NCBI RefSeq assembly: GCF_014287815.1
Contig: NZ_JACOOQ010000003.1
Span: 120,128-184,127, forward strand
Direction: 5' to 3'
Source of the DNA: Clostridium lentum
GTDB lineage: Bacteria > Bacillota > Clostridia > Clostridiales > Clostridiaceae
Length of the DNA stretch: 64,000 nt
A model generated the notes under the pieces. It made no database searches and had not been told where the DNA came from. It worked only from the letters and a program-made list of their open reading frames with translations. Numbering within the stretch: position 1 is the first letter of the stretch; every line of letters begins with the position of its first letter. Shown one piece after another: positions 19,172-31,100 of this stretch. Made by a program: the position numbers and the translations under genes.

Positions 19172-22100
19172 ATGAATAAAAAGTTAGTTTCTATTATTTG
19201 TGCAGCAACATTATTTTCTCAAACATTACCTGTTGATACAATTGCAAAAACAATTAAAGAAAGTGTTATAAATAGCGATAAATCGCAGGTTGATGCTGAA
19301 GAAAATAATAAGGAAGAAGATGATTCAAGTACTGATGAAGTAAACAAAAATGAAAAAACTGAATCAAAAGAAGAATTAGGACTTGATAAAGTTACTTTTA
19401 ATGCATATATAGATAAAACTAATGAACTATTGTTTTCTATTGGATTTGATGAAAAGGAAAAGAAGTTCGTTGTTAGTGAACAATCTGAAAAGAATATATC
19501 AGAAGAATCTCCAGAAGAAACAATGTATAGGATAAAGATATTTGATAAAGAGCAAAAAGAAAAGTTTTCAGTAGAACTTAAAGGTAAGGATACGGGAAAT
19601 TCTGAAAAGTTAGAGCCATTAAAAAGCTTAAACTATGAAGTAGGAGATTTTATACAAATAACACCTACTGATAGTAAGGATGTATTAAAGATTACTGGTA
19701 ATATTCAAGGTGATGTGGACAAGCAAAAGGAAGATTATTCTGATGGAATTGATAATTATGATTATATTGGAAATGTAAGATTCCAAGTAGAAGAAGATCA
19801 TCTTAAAACTGTATATAATGAAGCACCAGTTATAAGTGGACTTACAGATATTGAAGAATCAGAAAATCCTACGAATGATATTTTTACAGGAATATCAATA
19901 AAGGATGATTATGATGGAGATATTGATAATTCTAAGATTGTACCTTTAATAACAGAACTTGAAGATGGAGTTTTAGATGTAAGTTATACTGTTGAAGATA
20001 GCTGGGGTAGAAAAGCAACTGGTAAGAGAAAGATTTCACCTAAGAAAGTTGAACAAGAAGAAGTAAAGCAAGAAGAAGTAAAGCAAGAAGAAGTAAAGCA
20101 AGAAGAACCCCAAATTATTAGGGAAGAAATAAATTTACGTACTGCAAGTACAAATAATAGTACAAGCCAAGCTACTACTGGATTAGCTGCCAATGAAATA
20201 ACAGTGGAAGGTACACCTTATTTTAATGGACAAAAAACAAGATTTTTAATAAGGTTTGATACTACAGCAAAGCAAATTCAAATTGCTGATCAAGATGGTA
20301 GAAAATTAAGTAATACTGGAGATAGTGAGTATTTTAAATTTGTATTATATGATAAGGATATGAATGAAAAAGCTTCGGTATCTTTATTAGGAAATGATAA
20401 AAGTGATTCTGATAAGTTGGATAAAATTGCCAATCAACTTTATGAAGAAGGAGATTACATAGGGATATGGCATGCAGAAACTGAACAAGGAACAAGTGAT
20501 ACTTCACAAGATTCTAATATAGTTAAACCTAAGCTTAAAATAGGAGGAAATATAAGTGTTTATCAAAAGACCAATAATAGTACACAAAATAGAACTAGCA
20601 GTACAACTAAGGATTATTCTAATGGTATGGATAATCAAGATATTTCATCTAGAAGATTTAAAATTACAGCAACTGGATTACAGGAAGTTACAAATGATGC
20701 ACCAACAATTAAAAACTTAGAAGAAAAGTCGATTTCAAGAGGGGAGTCATTTGATCCCTTAGACGGAATAAAGGAGAAAATCACTGATGATTTTGATAAA
20801 TTTGATGCTGATAATTTAGATACCAAGGCTGTTTCTATAACGTATACTTCTTATGATGTAAAAAAAGTAGGAGAACAAACTATAACTTACACTGCTACAG
20901 ATAAGTGGGGAAAATCAAGTACTACAACAAGAAAATTAACAGTTACATCAACTAACCCAATGGATGCTAAGTATATAGAATTTAAAAATGGAAATCAAAG
21001 TTTATTTAAAATAAAATTTGATTCAGTAGAACACAAACTATTGATAGATAATTTAGAAAATATACAAGATACGAAAATAGATCCAACTGTATCATCATCT
21101 ATATTTAAGTTAAAAGTTTATACTAAAGGTGGAGTATTACAAAAAACATTAAATATTAAAGGTACTGATAATTTAAAAACTGTATTAAAGAAGTTTGATG
21201 GGTATAAATATAATGTAGAAGATTATATAGAAGTATGGTCAAATAATCCTAAAAATATAGTAATTCATGGTGTAGATAGAGAGACAAAACCAAATGGAAC
21301 AGTACAACCACCTTCAATTAGTACACCGGGGCAAGATTCAACTGAAACGCCACAACAACCATCAACTGAAGGAGAGGGTTCAGGAGGAAATCAAGAACAA
21401 GCTTCAGGAGGAACTCAAAATGGAAGTGGAAGCTCAGGAAATAATGGACAAGAATCTTCAGAACAAAATACTAGAGAAGGTAATTTAACTCAAAGTGGTA
21501 ACTCAGAAGAATCAAGTAGTACAAGTGAAAAACAAGACTCTAATGATTATGAAAACTATGAAAATGGAATTGATAATACAGATTTTATGAAAAATGTAAG
21601 ATTTGAATTGAAAGATACTAAATTAGTTTATGTATATAATAGTGCACCTAAAATTAAAATAGATGATAAAGTTAATTTAGAGTTTGATAGAAATCAAAAT
21701 ATAAGTGAAGAAGATTTAAAGAAAAAATTAATGGAAGGCATAACTGTTAGTGATGATCATGATAAAGGTGAAGAGCTAAAAGAAAAAGTTATAGTAGGAA
21801 ACCTTGATTTAACTACTATAGGTGAAAAAGAAGTTGAATATAGAGTTGTAGATAGCTGGGGAAGAAGTTCATTAGTAAAAAGAAAAGTAACTGTATATCC
21901 TTTAAATTCATTGGAGTATAATTATATTACTCTTAGAAATAATGAAACATTTGACCCTATTTTAACTATTAAATTAAATGATGAAACTAAAAAGTTTGTA
22001 GTTGATAAAATTGACAGAAGTAAAATACCAAGTAGTTTAAAAGATAATGATAAAGTATTTGAACTTAAACTTATAAGAAAAAAGAATGAAAATTCAAGTA

Positions 22101-25100
22101 CTAAAGCAAGTGAAGAAAATTCAGTTGGTAAAGGTGAAGAAGTAGTTAAAACTATAACTTTAACTAAGGCAGATTTGATGAAGGATGATAAAGTTAATGA
22201 AATTAATAATTTATCATATAAATATTCTGATTATATTTCTTTATGGGTTTATGATTCTGAAGATGGTATATTTATTTCTGGTAAATCAGATGTAATATTA
22301 AATGGTTTTGAAGCTTCTAGAAGTCAAGAAGCTATGAAGAACACTAGATTTGAAATTAAAGAAACTGGTTTAGAATCAATATATAATGAAGCACCCAAAA
22401 TTATAGGATTAAATGAAAAATTATATGTATATAAAAATGATGATATAACTCAAGCTGTTGCAACAAGAAATCTTGAAGTAAAAGATGATAGTGGTGATAT
22501 TAATATTGATAGTATAGAAGTTACTGATGTTGATGGAAATATAGTTAAACCTGAAAAGAGTGAAAGTAACTCAAAAAGTAAGTTTAAATTTAAATTAAAA
22601 TCTGAAGATAGTAGTGAAGATAAATATATAAAAACTAATGAAATTGAAGAGTTTAAATTAAATTATAAAGTTACTGATGCTTGGGGAAGAAGTACTACAT
22701 ATCAAAGAACTGTATCTGTAATATCAAGATCTGTATCAAATGATATTGAATTTTACAATGAGAATGGAAGTGAAAATTTATTTTCACTTAAGTATAATCC
22801 TATATCAAATATATTTGATGTAAGTAAAAAAGAAAATAGTCAACCTTCACAAGGAGAACAAGAGCCTAGTGAATCAGAAGATCCATCTGAACAACCACCA
22901 CAAGGAACAGATAGTTCAAATGGTGAGCAGGTACAAGCTAAAACTGGTGATGCTGATAATAGAAATGATATAGTACAAACGTCACCTTCAATTAATGGTG
23001 AAGAAGGAAGTTCTTCAGGTACAAGTAGACCAGAAGAAGGAGCTACTCCTCCAGAGCAAGATTCAACTATACAAAATCCTGATAATTCACAGGGGGTAGA
23101 ACAACCGGGGGGAACTGGAGAAAGTAATAATCAACAAACAAAAAATGAAATTGTATTTAAATTAACTGTATTTGATGTTGATGAACAAGAAGTTGGAAAA
23201 ATTGAGTTAACAGAAGAAAAAGCAAAAAATATAGAAGAATTAAAAAAAGAATTAGAAAAAATAACAATTTATGATGATTATTATGTTGCATTATGGAGTA
23301 ATACACCAAAAAGAATAAGAATTCAAGGTGAAGTTAAAGATAATGATAAATTAGGTGAGGAAGAAAACAAAAGTATTAATTATTCACAAGGAACAGATGA
23401 AAGTGATTATATTGATAATGTAAGATTTCTTTTTACTGTAGATGGAGTTAGTGCTATTTATAATAAAGCACCTAAAATAAAAATTTTAAATACTGAAACA
23501 CTTGCGGCATATGCTGGTGATATTATTGATTATACAAAAAATATAGAAGTAAAAGATGACAGAGATAATCCAACAGGTAATCATGTTATTGATAATTCAA
23601 AGATAAAAATTACTATTGTTCCAAAAGAAACTAATAGTGGAGGAACACAACCTGATGGAAATCCAGGTTCAAGTACTGAAATAGAAAGTAGTCCAGATTC
23701 AGGAAGTGGGGGTGATTCTAGCTCAGAAAATACAGAGCAAACTACAGAAAATGAAGAAGAAGCTCTTATAAATGATGAGCCTTCAAGTGGAAGTGGTGAT
23801 TCAGGTGAGGATAATGACCAAAATGAAAATGATAGCTCAAGTGAAGAAGATGATTTAAACAAAACAGAAGAAGAAAAGTTCTTAGAAGAACAAAAGAAGC
23901 ATTTAAAAATAGGTAATAATAAAGTTAGATTAACAGTTGCAGATAGTTGGGGAAGAACAACAACAATTGAAAGAGATTTATTGATAAAAAATGGTATTGA
24001 TAAAAATGAAATTATATTTAAGTCTGGGAGTGGTCAAGAGCCAATAAGAATTAAATTTAATCATGAGACTAAAAAATTAAATATTACTACTAAAGATGAA
24101 AAGTTTAGTAATAGTTCAAATCCGGATTATGTAAAAATTTCAGTGCATAGACCAAATGAAAATGGTGTTGGGGAAACTGTTATTGTTCAAGAAATAAGAA
24201 TTAATGCATCACAAACAGTTACAGCTAGTATTTTGCAAAATTTGAAGGATTATACATTTGAATATGGAGATTATTTTGAAATTTATCATGGACATCCACA
24301 GTTGCTTTATATAACAGGTGGTATAAATGATCAAAGAGAAGATTATACTGATGGAGTTCAAAATCCTGAAAACTTATTAAATGTAAAATTTGTAATTACT
24401 GAAAGTGGATTAAAATCAATATATACTAATCCAGATAAAAATAATATAAATAATAATAAAGTTGTATTTGGACCAGTTGCTCAAGAGAAATTTCCTTTCA
24501 AAATTCAAATTGATTTTGAAAATAAAAAATTTAAAGTAGTAGAGGCAACGGGAACAGAGTTAAAATATGGTGATAGTAATATTGTTTATAAAATAGCTCT
24601 TATACGAAAAGAGAGTAATGGAAGTACTAGAATAGTGAGACAAAATGAGTTTCGAGGTAATGATTTTGGTAAACAAATTATGGATACTAGCAACGAAGAT
24701 TCGAATTTTAACGGTAAAAACAAAAATTGGAATGGTCAAACATTTGAATATGATGATTGCTTATATTTATGGCATGATGAACCAAATAGATCCATTATAA
24801 AAGGTGATATAAAAAATGCAAGAGAAGATTATAGTAATGGTGTTGATGATCCAGATAATATGAATCATGTTGTATTTAGGTTAACTAGTGAAGGAGTAGA
24901 GTCTATATATAATAAGGCACCTGAAATAAAAGGTGTAGAAGATATAGATGTATATCAAAATGAAGTATTTAATGTCGGTAATGGAGTAACATATACTGAT
25001 GATCATGATCCTAATAATTTAACAAAATCAGTTGCTCTTAAACAAAATGGCACAACTACGGTGACAACTAATACTAATTCTAATAGCAATAATAATATAA

Positions 25101-28100
25101 ATTGGCAACTTAACACAAGTCAGCTAGGTGAAAAAATACTAGTTTATACAGCAACTGACCGTTGGGGAAAAACTACAAGAGTAGAAAGAAAAGTTACAGT
25201 AAGACCTAATTTATATAAAAATGTATTTAAAGTATATCCTCAAATTGGTAATGAACAAGCAGGCACTAAACCTGGAGAAAATGGAGATAGTAATAGTTCA
25301 ATTGAAAGTGCTAATCCCGGAGTAACTACTCCAGCAAATTCAAATTTAAAAAGTGGTAATACAGATGATTCTAATTTAAATTCAGGAAGTGAAAGTTCTG
25401 GAAACACAGGTTCAAGTAGTTCAAGCTCAGGAAGTAATTCTTCAACACAAAATAAACCTTGGCAATATGAAGAAAATAAAAATAGAACACCTGCATTTGA
25501 AATAGGTTTTGATACTATTACTAATAAATATAAGGTATATAATCAAACAAATGAAAGATTATCTAATGATAAATTAGATGAAACTGCATTTGCAATCCAA
25601 ATTAAAAGTAAAAATGGTACTGAAAAAAAGAAAATTATTTTAACTGGAAATGATAGAGGTACATCTCCTAAATTATCAGAACTTAATGATTTAGAATATG
25701 TTGCTGGTGATATTATAAGAGTATATAGAAGTGATTTAAAAGGAATTGAAATCACAGGAACTGTAACTGGAGATATTCCAACTAATGATCAAATGAATAA
25801 TGATAATAATAAATTTGATTATATGAAAAACACTGGATTCAAAGTTAGTAATGATGGGTTAAGTGCTAAATACAATAAAGCACCTGTTATAACTGGAGTT
25901 AAAAAGATTAGAACTATTAGTAAAGGTACTGTAGATTTATTAGATGGAATAAATGTAAGTGATGAAATTGATACAGATATATCTATAAATTATCTGTACA
26001 TATATGTAAATGATGAACTTATAGGAACTGTAAATCAAAATCGTAATAGTAATGAAAATTCTTATAGAGAGTATGACTTTAATAAAGTTGGTACTTATAA
26101 AGTAAAATATTTACTTTATGATAAATGGGCAAGAACAACCATGATAGAAACTACTGTAAAAGTAGAATCTAAAACAAGAGAAAATGAAATAAAAGTTTAT
26201 GGGCCTAATGATTTAGATTCAACAAATAATCCAGCATTTAGAATTACTTTTGATACTAAAAATAATAAAATTTTATTAAAAGGACCTAATGAAAATAGTA
26301 TTGTAGATAAAGAAGATAGTGATGATGCTACTGAATCTGCAAATCAAGAAAATAATAATACTAATAGTAATCAAAATAGTGAAAATCAAGATTCAAGTTT
26401 AGCTAGAACAAGTACAGAAAATTACTTTGAAATTGTTGTAAGAAATTCAAAAGGGGAAGAAAAAGTTAATATATCATTAAATGGTAATACTGAACATGAT
26501 AAAGAACAATTAAAGAATCTTCATGAGTTACAATTTGATAAATATGATACTATAAGTTTAAAAGCACAAAATCCTAATGCAGTTAAAATTACAGGAAATA
26601 TTATTTCAGAAAATTCTAATGGAAATTCAACAGTTGCTAATTCTTATGAAAATGGTTTTGGAACAACTGATAAGTATTCGCAAGTTAGATTTAAAATAAC
26701 TGATGATGGGCTTAAAGAAATAACACAAAAGAACTTAGTTATAAATGGAGCAACTAATACAACTATAAAAAGAGGAGATACTTTAGATCTTTTAGAAGGT
26801 GTATCAGTAAATGTTAATGATCAAAATAATGATGATTATAAATTAACAGTAGAAGAAATAACCTCTAATACTAAAACAGTAACTACTGAAGAGGATGAAA
26901 ATGATACTGATGATTCAAGTCAAAATGGAACAACAACTGAAGATAAAAATAAGTTTACTAAATTAAAAGAAGGAACTTATACTGTAAGATATACTGCAAC
27001 AAATAGTTGGGGTGCTACTACTACAGTTGATAGAGTAATAACTGTTGAACCTAGAACAGATTTAGAAAAAGTAAAGTTAACTGTAAAAGATAGAGATAAT
27101 AATAATGTTCTTGTAATAGGATTTGATTCTATAGAAAGAAAACTTAGAGTATTGGAATATAAAAATAAAAGTATTGATTATTTAGATAACTCTCAGGTTT
27201 TTGAAATAAATGCATTTGATAGTTTAGGAAAAACTTTAGGAACTATTGCTTTAAGAGGAGATCAACAAATTGATGAAACTATAATAAATAGAATAAATGC
27301 ATTCCCTTATGAAGAGGGTTATTCATTAAGTGTTTGGTCAAAAGTAATAGACAATAAAATAGATATAACAGGCAGTATTACTACTGAAAAAGAAAATTCT
27401 AAAGAAGAATCTAAAAAATATAGATATAAGAGAACACTTACTTCAGATGAGAAAAGAGATAAATTAGAAAATGGTAGATTTGAAATTTTAAGTGATGGAT
27501 TAAAATATATCTATAATAATGCACCTGAAATTAAAGGAAACACTGATGTAGCAATTCCATATTACAAGGGTAACTTATTAAAGGCTCCAGATACTTTAAC
27601 AATAATTGATGACCATGATGGTATAATAAGTCCAACTGAAGTAACGGTAAATGATGATAATGTTGATTATGATACATTAGGAATTCAAAATATAACTTAT
27701 GTTGTTGAAGACAGTTGGGGAAGACGTGCAGAAAAGCCAGGTAAAATTGAAATTAGATCTGCTATGGATAGTAATAGTATAAATATTTATCCAAAAGAAA
27801 ATTCAACAACTAGTGGAAGTACTTCAGAAAGCATACAACAACCTAATCAATCATCAGAAAATACTACTGAAGGAGAAACATCTCAAACTAGAACTACTGA
27901 AGCTGAAGGCGATAGTGAAAATACTAATCATACTCCAGGAGCTGGAGGTTCAGTAACAGAGGGAACTCAAACTCCAGCAGGAAGTACAGATGGTAGCACT
28001 GAAACTGCACCAGGAGAAAACGGTGGTAATAGCAATCAAGAGAGTAGTGGAGAAGGAGATACTACAACTCCAGGAGATGGAAATAATATTGATAATGCAG

Positions 28101-31100
28101 TTGTTAAAAATAGTTCGTTTTCTATAAAATTTATTAGAGATAATGAGCATAATAAAAATAGAATTCAAGTTATTACTGGAAGCAATGATGAAAAGGAATT
28201 TGATTCTAATAATCCTACTGGAACATTTTTAACAGTAAAGATTTATGATGCAAATGGAAAGGTATTAAAATCTGTAGATATTTTAGGAAGTGATACTGGA
28301 AAAAAAGCAAAAGAAAAAATAGAAAATGAATTAAATAAAGTTAATTCAGATTCAGAGTCTAAAGATGAAACAAAAGGCGAAGAAACAGAACAACCACAAA
28401 CTAAAACCGCTTCAGATATTGAGGATAGTACAGAAAGTTCAACAAACTCAGCAAATGGAAGTTCTCAAGGTGGAGGTAATTCATCAAATAAAAATGACAA
28501 ACAATTTGAATATTTTAATGGACAATATATTGCTATAGAAGGTGTAACTGAAGCAACAATGAAGTCTGTAAAAATCCAAGGAACTGTTGTTAATAAAGGT
28601 AATGATGTAACTTATGAAAATGGAGTTAGTGATATTGATAAAATTCAAAATGTTAGATTTAAGTTTACAGATTTAGGGTTAGAAGCAGTTTATAATAATG
28701 CACCAACAATAAAAATAGATAAAGACATTAAGCTAGATGGTACTAAAAGAAAAACTAATTCTAATGTAGAAGAAAATTCATCACAACCTACAAGAACTGC
28801 TAATACAGATGATTTTGATGGTACTAAAGGGGATGATTTTAATTACTTAAGAGGTGTTACAATTTCAGATGACCATGATACTTTAACTAAAGATAATGTA
28901 GAAGTTAAATGGAATGAAAAGTTTGTAGGTGATAATACTAATTATGAAAATGCTGAAGAAACTGTTTTAGAAAAAAGCTCAGATGGAGAACATACTTTAG
29001 CAGGAAATGGTATAAAAGTATATGGTGAGCAAAAAGTTGGTGAAAATACACTATATTATAAAGTAACAGATTCTTGGGGAAGAATTACTTTTGGAGAAAG
29101 AAAAAATATAATGTTAAAAAATGGTATAGTTCAAAATGTAGTTAAATTTGATTCTGATGGAAAAATAATAATGAAATTCGAAAAAGTAGAAGCTAATGAA
29201 CAAGAAGTGGGAAAAATTAAAATAAAGTTTGAAGTTTCAGAATTTGATAGGCTTACAACTTCTACTCATGATAAGTATTATGAAATAAAAGTGACTAAAC
29301 CACAAGGAGAACAAATAACTGTAACTTTAGATGGTATTTTTGATAAAAGAAGAGTATGTGAGGCTTTAAAAACAATTAATGAAAAAGAATTTCCTTATGG
29401 AACAAAAATTGAAATTTATGCAGGACATCCACAAATCTTTTCTATTGATGGACCAGTTAGAAATGCAGCAGAAGATTATTCAGATAAAGTTCAAAATCCA
29501 GAAAATCTTATAAATACTAAATTTGAAATTACAGATGCAGGATTAAAGGCAACGTATGTTCCTCCAACAACTGATCAAATAAATGAAAATGAAAATTTAA
29601 TATCATTAGTAGCACCAGAAAAAATACCACTTAAGATTAAAATTTCTCCAAGAACCAATAATACTAGAACATCTAATGGTGGAACAATATCTATTATAGA
29701 TAGTAATGGTACACAAATTGATTATGGAGTAAATAAAACTGTATTTACAATGGTGTTAAAGGGGGAAAATGGAGTTGTTAAAAAGACTATTACTATTAAT
29801 GGTAATGTAAATGGTAATGCTCAGTCAATTAGAGATCAATTTAGGGATTTTAATTATCAATATGGAGATACATTAACTATTTCTCATACAACACCTAAAA
29901 AAGTTATTATAAAAGGTAATATAAAAGGTGCTAGAGAGGATTATTCTGATGGTGTAGATAATAGTTTAAATTTAACAGAAGCTGTATTTACATTAACGAA
30001 AGATGGTTTAGTAGCAACTTATAAATCTGCTCCTCAAATAATGGGAATGATTGATATTGAAGTAGAAAAAGGAGGAAGTATAGATTATCAAACATTAAAG
30101 GATAGTGTATCAGCTAAAGATAACATTGATGGAAAAATTGAAAATATACAGTATGGTAATGAAGATATAGATACATCTAAAGTTGGTATGTATGAATTTA
30201 CATATACAGTTACTAATAGTAATCAACGTACTACTACAAAATCAAGTACAATAACTGTTTATGATAGACCAACAATTGCAACAAATAAAAATGCAATCAT
30301 AGAACTTAATTCGGTAGAAAGTGATAAAAAATCTATTGAAAAGTATTTAAAAACAGCTGTAGATGTAAGTGATGATGATGATAAGCTTTATAATAAAACT
30401 ACTAAGGTAGAAGTTAAAAGTAATGATGTTAATCCTAATAAAGCTGCTACTTATCATGCAACATATGTTGCTACTGATTTATATGGAAAGACAACAGAGA
30501 AAGAAGTTGATATACAAGTTGTTAGAACTATAAATGTAACAGTACCAACTAAGCTTCCATTCCAAGTTGTAACAAACTTAATGCCAAGTGAAAATCAAGA
30601 TGAAATTACAGAAAATGATGGCTTTGTATCTGGAGTATTAAAATTAAAAAATAATAATACAAGTCCAGTAAAAGTTAGCGTTGCATCATTTGCTAAGAAA
30701 GCTAATTCAGGAGAACTTGAAATTGTAGACCCAGACTCTTGTAATTGGGAAGATCTTGGAATTGAGGAATCAATGAAAAAGATGGCATTAGGTATTTATG
30801 TAAAAGAAGGAACTTTAACAGAATCAAATTATAATACAGAAAGTAATCCTTTATGGTTATCAACAGATAAACAATCTAATGATACATCTAATATGGGTTC
30901 TCCAGGAGATTCAGAAGAGCCAAGTTCAAGAACTGGAGCAAATGAAGATTTTAATGAAAATCAAGTTAATGTAATAAATACCTCAATAGGAGTATTACCA
31001 AGAAGAGAAACAATGAGTTCTGAACCAAAAGAAGCTAGTATAGGATTTATAAGTAAACATGGTAAAAACTTTAAAGGTGGAAGTGTTACAGGAAAATTCC

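Noticed and set aside
20054..20107. CRISPR-like array
   Set aside because: The units are 15 bp, directly adjacent without spacers, and in frame within the coding sequence.
23581..23862. Minus-strand open frame inside the giant gene
   Set aside because: It is the mirror of Ser/Asp/Glu-rich codons, with no ribosome site and no recognisable protein. Several such frames in the giant gene were left out for the same reason.
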